Shown: positions 17,840 through 27,186, counted from the first letter of the stretch. The stretch: 64,000 nucleotides of DNA from Mesonia sp. HuA40 (GCF_008017835.1 NZ_VRLT01000029.1:248001-312000), one strand, 5' to 3'. Numbers and translations are program-made. Notes: a model not told the origin generated them from the letters alone.

Positions 17840-18829
17840 ATGAGATTAGCTGTTGTTGGTGCCACTGGTATGGTAGGCCAAGTAATTTTAGAAGTTTTAC
17901 AAGAACGCAATTTTCCCCTTACCGAATTGATTCCCGTAGCCTCAGAAAGATCGGTTGGAAAATCTATAGTTTTTAAGAAAAAAGAATATCCTATTGTAGG
18001 CTTGCAGACCGCTTTAGAGAAGCAACCAGACATTGCTCTTTTTTCTGCCGGTGGAGATACTTCGTTGCTTTGGGCGCCAAGGTTTGCCGAGATAGGAACT
18101 AGAGTTATCGATAACTCTTCGGCTTGGAGAATGGACGCCACAAAAAAACTTATTGTTCCCGAAATTAACGCTAGCCAGCTTACCAAGGAAGATTTTATTA
18201 TAGCCAACCCAAATTGTTCCACGGTACAATTGGTAATGGTATTAAGTCCGTTACATCAAAGATTTAGAGTGAGGCGGGTAATCGTTTCTACCTATCAATC
18301 TATTACAGGAACTGGCGTAAAAGCGGTTCAGCAGTTGGAGAACGAGATGCAATCTAAAAATGGGGAGATGGCATATCCTTATCCTATACACCAAAATGCT
18401 ATTCCGCATTGCGATGTGTTTTTAGAAAACGATTACACTAAAGAAGAAATGAAACTCACGCAAGAAACCAAAAAAATATTACAAGATGAAAATGTTTTGG
18501 TTTCGGCTACTGCTGTGCGAATTCCCGTTGTAGGCGGCCATAGTGAAGCGGTTAATATTGAATTTGAGAAAACGGTTAGTGTGGGCGATATTAAAGCTGC
18601 TTTGCAAGAAACACCGGGCGTTCAACTTCAAGATAATCCAGATGTTAATGCTTATCCTATGCCGGTTTATGCACAAGGTAAAGACGAGGTTTTTGTAGGC
18701 CGTATACGTGCCGATCATTCCCATTCTCATGCTATTAATATGTGGATCGTTGCCGATAATTTAAGAAAAGGGGCTGCAACCAACGCAGTGCAAATAGCCG
18801 AATATTTAATTGCGCAAAATTTAGTCTAA
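17840..18829 (+). CDS. asd: Aspartate-semialdehyde dehydrogenase
   Basis: The 329-residue product has the NADP-binding start VVGATGMVGQ (residues 5-14) and the DNSSAWRMD phosphate-binding motif near 91. It has the catalytic Cys126 in ANPNCSTVQ and the catalytic-region VVGGHSEAVNIEF. It reduces aspartyl phosphate to the semialdehyde for lysine/DAP, threonine and methionine. It stands alone between the mscL terminator and the metal-uptake cluster. Confidence 0.97.
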   Translation: MRLAVVGATGMVGQVILEVLQERNFPLTELIPVASERSVGKSIVFKKKEYPIVGLQTALEKQPDIALFSAGGDTSLLWAPRFAEIGTRVIDNSSAWRMDATKKLIVPEINASQLTKEDFIIANPNCSTVQLVMVLSPLHQRFRVRRVIVSTYQSITGTGVKAVQQLENEMQSKNGEMAYPYPIHQNAIPHCDVFLENDYTKEEMKLTQETKKILQDENVLVSATAVRIPVVGGHSEAVNIEFEKTVSVGDIKAALQETPGVQLQDNPDVNAYPMPVYAQGKDEVFVGRIRADHSHSHAINMWIVADNLRKGAATNAVQIAEYLIAQNLV

Positions 18830-18921
18830 AAAGTAGATATAGAAAAAGGTTTGCTGCCTAAGAAATGTTTTCAGTTCTATTGAATTTAAGATAATTTTAT
18901 AAAAATTGATTTTTTATTGAT

Positions 18922-18929
18922 TATTTTTG
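18922..18929 (+). promoter_or_regulatory. Promoter -7 element for the 18937 gene
   Basis: TATTTTTG matches TAnnTTTG and ends 7 nt before the ATG at 18937. A TTG at 18906 gives a short 13-nt spacing. The predicted leader is only a few nucleotides. Confidence 0.45.
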
Positions 18930-18936
18930 CTGCAAG

Positions 18937-19242
18937 ATGAGTAATGGTGTCAAAAATATAGTAACTACATTTTTGCTAGGAATTTTTGTAATGCTCCAGT
19001 TCGGAGTTTTGCATAATGTTTCTCACAAAGATGACTTAAGCAATGGTCACGACTGTGTTTGGTGTCAGCTTTCTCACGCCCAAAAAACACCAGTTGCTAG
19101 TCATGATACATTTTTCGAATATCATCTTGAATCTCCCGTCTTCCGCCTTGAGCGAGAAAAAATAGTGGAGCACGCAAATTTGCTTTATCAAAAGCTACCG
19201 GTTTGTGGATTAAAAAACAAACCCCCTCCTTATTTAATTTAG
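18937..19242 (+). CDS. Small Cys/His-containing membrane-anchored protein
   Basis: The 101-residue product has one N-terminal hydrophobic helix (residues 8-25, VTTFLLGIFVMLQFGVLH) followed by a short His- and Cys-rich stretch: HNVSHKDD, HDCVWCQLSH (about residues 39-48) and a later SHDTFFEYH. The CxxC flanked by His suggests metal or redox binding in the periplasm. It lies immediately upstream of a TonB receptor and is probably co-regulated. No named family is recognised. The metal-handling role is inferred from composition and position. Confidence 0.6.
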   Translation: MSNGVKNIVTTFLLGIFVMLQFGVLHNVSHKDDLSNGHDCVWCQLSHAQKTPVASHDTFFEYHLESPVFRLEREKIVEHANLLYQKLPVCGLKNKPPPYLI

Positions 19243-19390
19243 TTTTCGTTTAGAACTTTTTTATCAATACATCGGGCTTCGATTCGGTTGTATTGCAGTA
19301 CAATTTACGCTAAGCTATTATATTAATGGTGTGCTTGTTTATTGCTATTAATAACATACCGTAAATTAAATCAAACATAATTAATTAAAT

Positions 19391-21793
19391 ATGAAGTTTT
19401 TTGTTCAACTACTTCTGTTTTCTGCAAGCTATTTTGTCTATAGTCAATCTTGCTCATTCAGTTTAGAAGGCAAGGTAATTGATTTTCACGACGGGCAAGC
19501 CTTAGCCAATGCAAAAGTAGAATTGTTAAATACCAATCAAATAATATACACTAACGCTAAGGGCGAATTTAAATTTGAAGAGGTATGCGAGGGAGCTCAA
19601 AATCTACGCGTCAACCATCCTGATTGTCAAGAACTAATCTACCCAATTTTGATAGAACGAAACACTAAGACCACCATTTACTTAGAACATCATTTAGAGG
19701 AGTTAGAAGTGGTAAGCTTGGTAGGCAAAATTAATAGAGATCAAACAAAATCTAACCCTAGTGTTGTGGTAGATCGAGCCGTTTTAGACAAACACAGAGG
19801 TGGGAGTTTGGGGGATGCCTTGCAAGAAATAGCTGGAGTTTCCTCTTTGACTACGGGAAATAGTATTGTAAAACCCGTTATTCAAGGATTACATAGTAGC
19901 AGAGTTTTATTGATGCAAAACAACGTACGTTTAGAAAACCAAGATTGGGGGGTAGAACACGCACCTAGTATTGCTATGCAAGCCGCCCAAGAAGTAGAGA
20001 TGGTTAAAGGGGCGTCTGCTTTGGCCCTTGGAGGGGATGCTTTAGGAGGAGCCATAATTACTTCACCAGCAAAAATACCTGTAAAAGATACCCTTTACGG
20101 TTATACTGGTCTTGTAGCTGCCAGTAATGGTAGAGGAGGGGGTTTACATACCCAGCTTACCAGGTCTTTTGAGAAGGGATGGTATGCTCAGGCAGATGCG
20201 TCGTTTAAACGCTTTGGCGATGCAAAGGCGCCAGATAATTTTTTAGCGAATACCGGCCATTTAGAGAAGGCTCTAAGTTTAAGAGGTGGTTTAAATAAAT
20301 TTGTACAAGGCTTTGAGGTTTACTATAGCTATTACCAAAGCGAAAACGGTATTTTAAGAGATGCTCATATTGGTAATGTGTCTGATTTAATCAGAGCGAT
20401 TAATCGAGAGAAACCTTTAAGATCGAGCGGCTTTTCTTATAAGATAAATGAACCCAAACAATCGGTAACCCATCATTTAGCCAAGCTGTCTTATTACAGA
20501 AGGTTGGAGAATATAGGTAAAATAAAAATGCATTATGCCTATCAGGAAAACAATAGATTAGAGTATGACATCCGTCGAGGTGATGATGCAGGAAAAGCCT
20601 CACTAGATCTTAATTTGAAAACCCATGAGTTTCAAACAAATTTGCAGGTTGATTACGACAAAAATTATGATGTCAACGCGGGAGTGGTTCTGACCTATCA
20701 AGATAATTTTGCCAATCCCCTTACTGGTGTTAAACGCTTAATTCCAGATTACAAGCAGTACAAGGTAGGGGGTTATATCACAGGAAATTATAAATGGGAT
20801 GAATACTGGACTGCAGAAGCAGGTCTGCGTTTTGATTATACACATCTCGATGCTCAAAAATTTTACCTGAAAACGAGTTGGGATAAAAAAGGATACCAGC
20901 AAGATTTTTCTAATATTATAGTAGCAGATTTTGGAACGCAGTACTTAACCAATCCTAAATTTGATTTTCAAAACTTTTCGTGGATTGGAGGTTTGAAATA
21001 TGAACAAAATAATTTTGAAGCCAGTTTTAATTATACAAGAGGGCAGCGTGCACCAAATGTAGCCGAATTATTTTCGGATGGATTACACCATTCAGCAGCT
21101 ATTATTGAATTGGGCGACTTGCGATTTAAACCCGAAACATCACATAAAATAAGTCTTAACTTAGCCCAAGACCTAAATGCGTTTAGCTTCGTGGCTAATC
21201 CTTATTTAAATAGGTTTACAGATTTTATCACTTTAGTTCCAAAGGGGCTAGAAACCACTGTTAGAGGTGCTTTTCCAGTCTGGGAATACGAACAGGTAGA
21301 TGCCTTGTTGTGGGGAATAGATGCCCAGGCCAATTACAGAATAGCCAGAAATTTTGAAAGCCAAGTTAGTTTTGCTTATTTGGTAGGACGTGATCTAGAT
21401 GCAGATAATTATCTAAACGAGATGCCCGCGCCTAATTTTTTGTATCAGCTAACCTATAAGCGGGAAAATTGGAAAGATTTTCAAATGACTGTCCAAGCTA
21501 AACATAGCCTAAGACAACATAATTATCCTAATAATAATTTTTACTATGAAGTGCTTAACGAAGGTAACTATGAGGAGGTACTGGTCGATATAAGTACGCC
21601 GCCAGAAGCCTATATCCTTTTTGGTTTTGAATCGTCTGCGCGCTTTACACCTTTTAATACAGGCAACTTAGAAGTAAATTTCCAAGTTCAAAATATATTG
21701 AATACTCAATACAACGATTATTTAAACAGATTGCGTTATTATGCCTATCAACCGGGACGCAATTTTATTCTTAACCTTACCTATAATTATTAA
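19391..21793 (+). CDS. TonB-dependent outer-membrane receptor, possible metal uptake
   Basis: The 800-residue product has a signal peptide (1-18) and an N-terminal carboxypeptidase-regulatory-like beta domain (about 25-100, SFSLEGKVIDFHDGQ..). It has a plug domain (about 115-235, GGSLGDALQEIAGVSS and a VKGASALALGGDALGG segment) and a beta-barrel ending in an aromatic residue (ILNLTYNY). The plug motif NQDWGVEHAPSI resembles the conserved region of ZnuD-like receptors of Bacteroidota. Zinc or another transition metal is therefore a possible ligand, but this is inference. It lies between the Cys/His protein and a lipoprotein. Confidence 0.85.
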   Translation: MKFFVQLLLFSASYFVYSQSCSFSLEGKVIDFHDGQALANAKVELLNTNQIIYTNAKGEFKFEEVCEGAQNLRVNHPDCQELIYPILIERNTKTTIYLEHHLEELEVVSLVGKINRDQTKSNPSVVVDRAVLDKHRGGSLGDALQEIAGVSSLTTGNSIVKPVIQGLHSSRVLLMQNNVRLENQDWGVEHAPSIAMQAAQEVEMVKGASALALGGDALGGAIITSPAKIPVKDTLYGYTGLVAASNGRGGGLHTQLTRSFEKGWYAQADASFKRFGDAKAPDNFLANTGHLEKALSLRGGLNKFVQGFEVYYSYYQSENGILRDAHIGNVSDLIRAINREKPLRSSGFSYKINEPKQSVTHHLAKLSYYRRLENIGKIKMHYAYQENNRLEYDIRRGDDAGKASLDLNLKTHEFQTNLQVDYDKNYDVNAGVVLTYQDNFANPLTGVKRLIPDYKQYKVGGYITGNYKWDEYWTAEAGLRFDYTHLDAQKFYLKTSWDKKGYQQDFSNIIVADFGTQYLTNPKFDFQNFSWIGGLKYEQNNFEASFNYTRGQRAPNVAELFSDGLHHSAAIIELGDLRFKPETSHKISLNLAQDLNAFSFVANPYLNRFTDFITLVPKGLETTVRGAFPVWEYEQVDALLWGIDAQANYRIARNFESQVSFAYLVGRDLDADNYLNEMPAPNFLYQLTYKRENWKDFQMTVQAKHSLRQHNYPNNNFYYEVLNEGNYEEVLVDISTPPEAYILFGFESSARFTPFNTGNLEVNFQVQNILNTQYNDYLNRLRYYAYQPGRNFILNLTYNY

Positions 21794-21810
21794 TTTTAAA
21801 TTTAAATACC

Positions 21811-22377
21811 ATGAAAACAATTCCGTTTACCCTATTTAGTCTATTATTTTTAACTCTTATTACTAGCTGCTCAGATGATGATGCCCCAGAAATCATTAAT
21901 GAGGAAGAAGTAATTACCGATGTGACGCTAACATTTGTTAATGAAGATAATGAAACTCAAACCTACACCTATACCGATCCTAGTTACCGAGATGAAAATT
22001 ACCAAGAACCGGTAATTATGCTAAAACCGGGATCTACTTATCAAGTGGGGTTACAATTTTTTAACAAATCAAATCCGCAAGACATTGAAGATATTACCAA
22101 TGAAGTTCGTGAGGAACGCAATGATCATTTTGTTACTTATGCCTTTGGTCAAGTAGCGGTAGATTTAACACGAAATGATAGCGCTTCGGGAATAGATGCA
22201 GCAGGTATCCCTATTGGGCTAAATACCATTTGGGAAACCCAAACCGCAGGTAACGGCACATTGGTTGTGAAATTAATTCATGAACCAACCCTTAAAGATG
22301 TAACTAACCCAATGGGTTCTTTTACGGGAGGAGAAACAGATGTTGAGGTGGCTTTTCAAATTCAAATAGGCCTTTAA
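21811..22377 (+). CDS. Lipoprotein accompanying the TonB receptor
   Basis: The 188-residue product has a lipobox LITSC (acylated Cys about residue 20) followed by the acidic SDDDAPE stretch that is usual in surface-exposed Bacteroidota lipoproteins. The mature part is beta-rich (TLTFVNEDNETQTYTY..), with no catalytic motif. It starts 17 nt after the receptor stop. It is probably the outer-membrane lipoprotein partner of that receptor, analogous to the lipoprotein paired with other TonB receptors. The ligand is unknown. Confidence 0.75.
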   Translation: MKTIPFTLFSLLFLTLITSCSDDDAPEIINEEEVITDVTLTFVNEDNETQTYTYTDPSYRDENYQEPVIMLKPGSTYQVGLQFFNKSNPQDIEDITNEVREERNDHFVTYAFGQVAVDLTRNDSASGIDAAGIPIGLNTIWETQTAGNGTLVVKLIHEPTLKDVTNPMGSFTGGETDVEVAFQIQIGL

Positions 22378-22410
22378 ATTTTAAACCTTACTTTCTCAGA
22401 TATAATTTGT

Positions 22411-22418
22411 TATTTTTG
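22411..22418 (+). promoter_or_regulatory. Promoter -7 element for the oligopeptidase gene
   Basis: TATTTTTG is an exact TAnnTTTG match 23 nt before the ATG at 22442. Confidence 0.5.
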
Positions 22419-22441
22419 AGGGGCAATTAAACAGCAGTAGC

Positions 22442-24589
22442 ATGAAAAAAATAATATTACCACTTTTGGCCGTAAGCGTAATGGCTTGCAAAGAAACGCC
22501 AAAAGAAGATAATCAAAACCAACAAAAAGATATTGCTTTGACATATCCTAAAACCAAAAAGGTAGATAGTGTTGACACTTACTTCGGTCAAGAAGTAAAA
22601 GATCCTTACCGATGGCTAGAAGATGACAGAAGTGCTGAAACCGAAGAATGGGTTAAGCAGCAAAATGAAGTTACATTTAATTACTTAGATCAAATTCCGT
22701 ACAGAGATTCATTAAAAAATCGCTTGGCAGAATTATGGAATTACGAAAAAGTAGGTGCGCCATATACAGAAGGTGATTATACTTATTTTAGTAAAAATGA
22801 TGGTTTGCAAAATCAATATGTGATCTATCGTCATAAGAAAAATGAGGATGCGTCTAAAGCAGAAGTTTTTCTTGACCCTAATAAATTCAGCGAAGACGGT
22901 ACTACTTCTTTAGATGCATTTAGTTTCTCTGAGAATGGTAAAATTTTAGCATATTCTATTTCTGAAGGAGGTAGCGATTGGCGAAAAATTATAGTGATGA
23001 ATGCAGAAACTAAAGAGATTGTAGAAGATACATTGGTAGATGTGAAATTTAGTGGAATCTCTTGGAAAGGTGATGAAGGCTTCTTTTACTCAAGTTATGA
23101 TAAGCCAAAAGGTAGTGAATTATCGGCCAAAACAGATCAGCATAAGCTTTACTATCATCAATTGGGTACTGCCCAGAAAAATGATCGTTTAATTTTTGGA
23201 GGAACCCCAGAAGAAAAACATCGTTATGTGCGATCTGCCGTTACCCAAGACAATAAATATTTACTTATTGCAGCCAGTGTAAGTACATCTGGAAATAAAC
23301 TTTTTCTTAAAAATTTAGAAGAACCGAATAGTGCATTAGTAACTATTTTAGATCACACCAAATCAGACACCTATTTGTTAGATAATCAAGGAGATCAGTT
23401 GATTTTAACAACCAACTTAAATGCACCCAATAAAAAAGTGGTACAGGTAGATGCTAAAAATCCACAACCAGAAAACTGGAAAGATCTTATTCCCGAAACA
23501 GAATTTGTGTTAACACCTACCAAAGGAGGGGGGTATATCTTCGCTAATTATATGAAAGATGCCGTTTCTATGGTTAAGCAATATGATTACAAGGGTAAAC
23601 TAATTCGTGAGGTCGAGCTTCCTGGTGTAGGTACTGTAAATGGTTTTGGAGCCAAAAAAGAAGATAAAGAATTGTACTATTCTTTTACCAATTATGTAAC
23701 TCCTGGTAGTATTTACAAGTATGATATAGAAAGTGGAAATTCAGAAGTTTTTAATACACCAAAAATCGATTTTAATCCAGAAGATTATGAAAGTAAGCAA
23801 GTGTTTTTTACCTCTAAAGACGGGACTAAGGTTCCTATGATTATTACCCATAAAAAAGGCCTTGCTTTAGATGGTAAGAACCCTACAATACTTTATGGTT
23901 ATGGTGGTTTCAACATAAGTTTAACGCCTTCTTTTAGTATTGCCAATGCGGTATGGATGGAGCAAGGTGGGATTTACGCCGTGGCCAACTTACGTGGAGG
24001 TGGTGAGTACGGAAAAAAATGGCATAACGCTGGTACTCAATTAAAAAAGCAAAACGTGTTTGATGATTTTATCGCTGCCGCGGAATTTTTAATCGATAAA
24101 AATTATACTTCCAGTGATTATTTGGCTATTCGAGGAGGTTCAAACGGAGGCTTATTGGTAGGAGCAACAATGACGCAAAGACCAGAGCTTATACAAGTAG
24201 CATTACCAGCCGTAGGCGTGCTAGATATGTTACGCTACCATACCTTTACCGCCGGGGCTGGATGGGCATATGATTATGGAACAGCAGAAGATAGCGAAGA
24301 AATGTTTACTTATTTAAAGGGATATTCACCTGTACACAATGTAAAAGAAGGGGTTTCCTATCCAGCTACAATGATTACTACTGGCGATCATGACGATCGT
24401 GTGGTACCTGCACATAGCTTTAAATTTGCAGCAGAATTGCAGGAAAAGCAAACAGGAGACAACCCAGTTTTGATTCGTGTTGAAGTAAACGCAGGTCATG
24501 GAGCAGGAACACCAGTAAGTAAAATTATAGACCAATATGCCGATATTTATGGCTTTACGCTGTGGAATATGGGGGTGAAAAACTTATAA
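22442..24589 (+). CDS. Prolyl oligopeptidase family serine peptidase (S9A), lipoprotein
   Basis: The 715-residue product has a lipobox (acylated Cys16 in SVMAC). The N-terminal seven-bladed propeller is followed by an alpha/beta-hydrolase catalytic domain. The triad is visible: Ser567 in RGGSNGGLL, Asp in DHDDRV (residues 649-654) and His686 in NAGHGAG. S9A enzymes cut short peptides after proline. The lipobox puts this one in the periplasm or on the outer membrane, a common arrangement in Bacteroidota. It is transcribed from its own promoter element and ends in a strong hairpin. Confidence 0.94.
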   Translation: MKKIILPLLAVSVMACKETPKEDNQNQQKDIALTYPKTKKVDSVDTYFGQEVKDPYRWLEDDRSAETEEWVKQQNEVTFNYLDQIPYRDSLKNRLAELWNYEKVGAPYTEGDYTYFSKNDGLQNQYVIYRHKKNEDASKAEVFLDPNKFSEDGTTSLDAFSFSENGKILAYSISEGGSDWRKIIVMNAETKEIVEDTLVDVKFSGISWKGDEGFFYSSYDKPKGSELSAKTDQHKLYYHQLGTAQKNDRLIFGGTPEEKHRYVRSAVTQDNKYLLIAASVSTSGNKLFLKNLEEPNSALVTILDHTKSDTYLLDNQGDQLILTTNLNAPNKKVVQVDAKNPQPENWKDLIPETEFVLTPTKGGGYIFANYMKDAVSMVKQYDYKGKLIREVELPGVGTVNGFGAKKEDKELYYSFTNYVTPGSIYKYDIESGNSEVFNTPKIDFNPEDYESKQVFFTSKDGTKVPMIITHKKGLALDGKNPTILYGYGGFNISLTPSFSIANAVWMEQGGIYAVANLRGGGEYGKKWHNAGTQLKKQNVFDDFIAAAEFLIDKNYTSSDYLAIRGGSNGGLLVGATMTQRPELIQVALPAVGVLDMLRYHTFTAGAGWAYDYGTAEDSEEMFTYLKGYSPVHNVKEGVSYPATMITTGDHDDRVVPAHSFKFAAELQEKQTGDNPVLIRVEVNAGHGAGTPVSKIIDQYADIYGFTLWNMGVKNL

Positions 24590-24611
24590 ACACTGCACAA
24601 AATTGAAATAG

Positions 24612-24672
24612 GGCTGTTTAAAAACCAGTTTTAATAACTTTATATTTGGTTTTTAAACAGCCTTATTTTTTA
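24612..24672 (+). terminator. Terminator after the oligopeptidase gene
   Basis: A perfect 16-bp stem GGCTGTTTAAAAACCA / TGGTTTTTAAACAGCC (24612-24627 with 24647-24662, 19-nt loop) is followed by TTATTTTTT on the plus strand. It lies between two convergent genes and may also slow minus-strand transcription of the CBS gene. Confidence 0.85.
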
Positions 24673-25089
24673 ATATTGATCTATTAAATATTTAATTAAA
24701 TCTGTAGTGGTTACAATTCCCACTAGTTTTTCGTTTTCAATAACCGGTAACGCATGAAATTCTTTTTCGGCTAAAATTTCTGCAACTTCTTTAATGCTTT
24801 GATTGGGCGTTACAGAGGTTAATGCCTTTGCCATTACCTGTTCAATGGTAAACATCTCGTATACTACAGTATCTACATTTTTATCTTCATCGTCTACTGC
24901 ATCAGCAAAACTAATGCGCAGCAAATCAGTATAGCTTAGCATACCTTTAATTTTATCACCGCTTATTACTGGTATGTGTCGTATTTTATGTTTTTTAAAT
25001 AAACGTTCTGCATCGGCAAGACCTTGTTGGGTGTTTAGGGTAATAACGTCTTGGCTCATAATTTTTGAAATGGGTTCTCTTTTCTTCAT
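24670..25089 (-). CDS. CBS-domain-pair protein
   Basis: The 139-residue product consists of two CBS motifs (about residues 5-60 and 70-139) with signatures RHIPVISGDKIKGMLSYTDL and HALPVIENEKLVGIVTTTDL. CBS pairs bind adenosyl ligands such as AMP, ATP or SAM and regulate a partner. No partner is encoded in the same polypeptide. It is divergent from the orphan ABC ATPase at 25194. The regulated target is unknown. Confidence 0.9.
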   Translation of the reverse strand: MKKREPISKIMSQDVITLNTQQGLADAERLFKKHKIRHIPVISGDKIKGMLSYTDLLRISFADAVDDEDKNVDTVVYEMFTIEQVMAKALTSVTPNQSIKEVAEILAEKEFHALPVIENEKLVGIVTTTDLIKYLIDQY

Positions 25090-25147
25090 AAGGTTTGGTT
25101 TGATTTAAATTCTACCTTAAATTTCATAAAAATTTGATAAATAAAAA

Positions 25148-25161
25148 CTGATTTAAATCAG
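25148..25161. promoter_or_regulatory. 14-bp palindrome upstream of the ABC ATPase gene, operator candidate
   Basis: CTGATTTAAATCAG is fully self-complementary, with further near-matches outside it. It ends 17 nt before the -7 element at 25179-25186 and overlaps the expected -33 region, as expected of a repressor site. It also lies within the divergent CBS gene's upstream region. Confidence 0.4.
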
Positions 25162-25178
25162 CTTATTTCAGCTTCAAT

Positions 25179-25186
25179 TAAATTTG
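25179..25186 (+). promoter_or_regulatory. Promoter -7 element for the ABC ATPase gene
   Basis: TAAATTTG is an exact TAnnTTTG match, ending 7 nt before the ATG at 25194. It predicts a leader of only a few nucleotides. Confidence 0.45.
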
Positions 25187-25193
25187 CATTATT

Positions 25194-26168
25194 ATGCTCC
25201 AGATACATCAAATCAGTTATTTACATCAAAGTAATTTAGGAATACAAAATATTAGTTTTAACCTACAATCCAGTCGGCATTTAGCCATAATTGGTCCTAG
25301 TGGTTGTGGGAAGAGCACACTATTAAAGTGTATATATGGCTTATTCGATTTACAGCAAGGGAGCATTCATTTTAAAGCTGAACGCGTTTTAGGGCCAGCT
25401 TATAATTTGGTGCCTGGGCACCCGCAAATGAAGTATTTAGCTCAGTATGATAATGTTATGCCCTATACGAGCGTTTCAGAAAATATAAAAGAGCATTTGA
25501 GCAGACAGCATCCAGAAGAAAACGAGCGACGTTGTGTTGAATTGTTACGGGTAATAGGTTTAGAAGAATTTGCCCATACTCAAGTGAAAAATCTAAGTGG
25601 TGGTCAGCGTCAACGAGTAGCTCTTGCCCAAGTTTTAGCCAAAGCACCTCAATTATTATTGCTCGATGAGCCATTTAACTTTATAGATAATTTTAAAAAG
25701 AATACTTTAAGAAGGAGTATTTTTAATTACCTTAAAAAAGAGAATATTGCCTGTATTTTTGCTACCCATGATCGGGATGATATGTTAGCTTTCGCTGATG
25801 AGGTCTTGGTATTAGAGAAGGGTAAAACAATCGCTCAAGGAAATCCTAAGGCATTATTCGAAAATCCGAGAAGCAAAGCTGTGGCGGCCTTATTTTATGA
25901 GGTAAATGAATTACCGGCCTCGTGGTTTAATGATGCTTTTAAGGGTACTTTTTTAGTGTATCCTTTTGAATTAAAGTGGCACCGTCAAAAGCAAAAGAAT
26001 GGAGTTGCAGTACAAATAGAGCAGTCTTTATATCAAGGGACGCATTTTTTAAACCAAGCTAGGCATCAAGATGAAATTATATTCTTTGAAACACCAAATC
26101 AATTGCAAACGGGAGAAAAAGGCTGGTTAGAACTTAAAGACGATTTACTAGAATCAAGACTAATCTAA
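25194..26168 (+). CDS. Orphan ABC transporter ATPase with C-terminal extension
   Basis: The 324-residue product has Walker A GPSGCGKST (about residues 34-42), the signature LSGGQRQRVALAQ (about 130), Walker B LLLLDEPF and the H-loop ATHDRDD. A C-terminal domain of about 95 residues follows residue 230 and resembles the regulatory (TOBE-like) tail of import ATPases. No permease or binding protein gene is adjacent, so the substrate cannot be assigned. Its 3' end overlaps the convergent GreA-like gene by 9 nt. Confidence 0.88.
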   Translation: MLQIHQISYLHQSNLGIQNISFNLQSSRHLAIIGPSGCGKSTLLKCIYGLFDLQQGSIHFKAERVLGPAYNLVPGHPQMKYLAQYDNVMPYTSVSENIKEHLSRQHPEENERRCVELLRVIGLEEFAHTQVKNLSGGQRQRVALAQVLAKAPQLLLLDEPFNFIDNFKKNTLRRSIFNYLKKENIACIFATHDRDDMLAFADEVLVLEKGKTIAQGNPKALFENPRSKAVAALFYEVNELPASWFNDAFKGTFLVYPFELKWHRQKQKNGVAVQIEQSLYQGTHFLNQARHQDEIIFFETPNQLQTGEKGWLELKDDLLESRLI

Positions 26169-26609
26169 TTCTATAATGCGGTAAGTAAGCTTAGCATATT
26201 GTATTTTGTCATTCTGTTTTTTGCCTAAAAAGGCTTGAGCAAGAGGTGACTGCAATCCGATGGAATAAATGCCTTTCTTTTCGAGTTTTGGATTAGATAA
26301 AGGTATACCAATTAAAAAACTAGCTTTTTCTGTTTTTATATAGCTACCCCAAGCGACTACCGTTGAAGTTTTCTGAATTTTTAAGCGCTTTAGCTGTGTA
26401 CGTTGCTGCAAAAAATGATTACGACTGAATTCTAATTGATTTAACCGAGCCGAAAACATTTCTCTACTAGTCTCAAACTTGTCACCTGCAGAAGATTTTG
26501 ATTCTCCCGCCATATCGCTTTGCAGACTTTCTATTTCATTTTGGAGCAGATTGATATGCTGCTCTAGCTGATTTTCACAAAGTTCAATAAATTCGATTTT
26601 ACTTAACAT
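26160..26609 (-). CDS. GreA/GreB-like protein
   Basis: The 149-residue product has the Gre layout: an N-terminal coiled coil (about residues 5-75, QLEQHINLLQNEIESLQSDM) followed by a small FKBP-like C-terminal domain (GSYIKTEKASFLIGIPL..GLQSPLAQAFLGKK). The SPLAQAFLGKK motif matches the end of GreA/GreB (S-P-lu-G-ka-l-G), the factors that rescue backtracked RNA polymerase. The tip acidic pair of Gre factors is not evident, so cleavage-factor activity is uncertain. Proteins of this type are often labelled 3-oxoacyl-ACP synthase in databases. Nothing in the sequence supports that label. Confidence 0.72.
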   Translation of the reverse strand: MLSKIEFIELCENQLEQHINLLQNEIESLQSDMAGESKSSAGDKFETSREMFSARLNQLEFSRNHFLQQRTQLKRLKIQKTSTVVAWGSYIKTEKASFLIGIPLSNPKLEKKGIYSIGLQSPLAQAFLGKKQNDKIQYAKLTYRIIELD

Positions 26610-26622
26610 TTAATAAATAGCC

Positions 26623-27075
26623 TTAATCTTGGTCACTAGCAAACCATTCAGCAAAACTGGTTTCTGTTTCTTGCAATCTCAAACTAAAAAGCTCAATATT
26701 TTTAGGAAGTCTAGCTTTAATCTTATCGGCAAAATCGGTGATCATTTTTTCGCTGGTAGGCTGGTAATCTACTAAAATAACGTTGTGGTCCCGTTTCATT
26801 AATTCTTCGGCCAGCTCAATGTGTGGAGTGTTTTTATTGAGTACAGTAGCATGATCAAATTGATCTACAATCTCTTCTTTTACTATTTTTTTTAGGTCCC
26901 CAAAGTCAATCACCATGCCATTTTTTACGTGATTGCTATCGTGAATAGGCGTGCCAATAACAGTTACATTTAGTTTATAGCTATGGCCGTGCACATTTTT
27001 GCACTTTCCATCATATCCGTAAAGCGCGTGTCCGGTCTCAAAATTAAATTGCTTGGTAATTCTTATTTTACTCAT
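26623..27075 (-). CDS. queD: 6-carboxytetrahydropterin synthase (QueD)
   Basis: The 150-residue product has the zinc ligands His16, His29 and His31 (FETGH, VHGHSY) and the catalytic Cys25, with QLFD-type DQFDHATVLN near 90. Glu near the C-terminus (LQETETSFAEW) is the usual second-half motif. It converts dihydroneopterin triphosphate to 6-carboxytetrahydropterin for queuosine. QueD rather than eukaryote-type PTPS is favoured by the Cys and by the short length. Its ATG overlaps the stop of the 31-codon microprotein upstream (TAATG). Confidence 0.94.
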   Translation of the reverse strand: MSKIRITKQFNFETGHALYGYDGKCKNVHGHSYKLNVTVIGTPIHDSNHVKNGMVIDFGDLKKIVKEEIVDQFDHATVLNKNTPHIELAEELMKRDHNVILVDYQPTSEKMITDFADKIKARLPKNIELFSLRLQETETSFAEWFASDQD

Positions 27076-27170
27076 TACTTTTTAAATTTATTATACAAAA
27101 CCACTCCTATAAGCACCAAACCTAAAATGACAAAAAGGCCGTTACCGCTCAAAAATTGCAAAATATCCAT
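27075..27170 (-). CDS. 31-residue membrane microprotein overlapping queD
   Basis: The minus-strand ORF starts at 27170 and encodes 31 residues starting MDILQFLSGNG, with a hydrophobic helix LFVILGLVLIGVVLY and the basic tail NKFKK. The stop overlaps the queD ATG (TAATG), so translation is coupled. A -7 element (TAACTTTG) lies 16 nt upstream of the start. A single-pass inner-membrane peptide with an N-out, C-in (positive-inside) orientation fits. The function is unknown. The 56-residue protein at 28480 ends in a similar helix and basic tail. Confidence 0.6.
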   Translation of the reverse strand: MDILQFLSGNGLFVILGLVLIGVVLYNKFKK

Positions 27171-27186
27171 TTGTTTGATTTTCCGA

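Noticed and set aside
17761-18222. A 153-residue minus-strand ORF over the start of asd
   Set aside because: It covers the asd promoter and coding region on the opposite strand. Asd has all catalytic motifs, so this is an antisense shadow.
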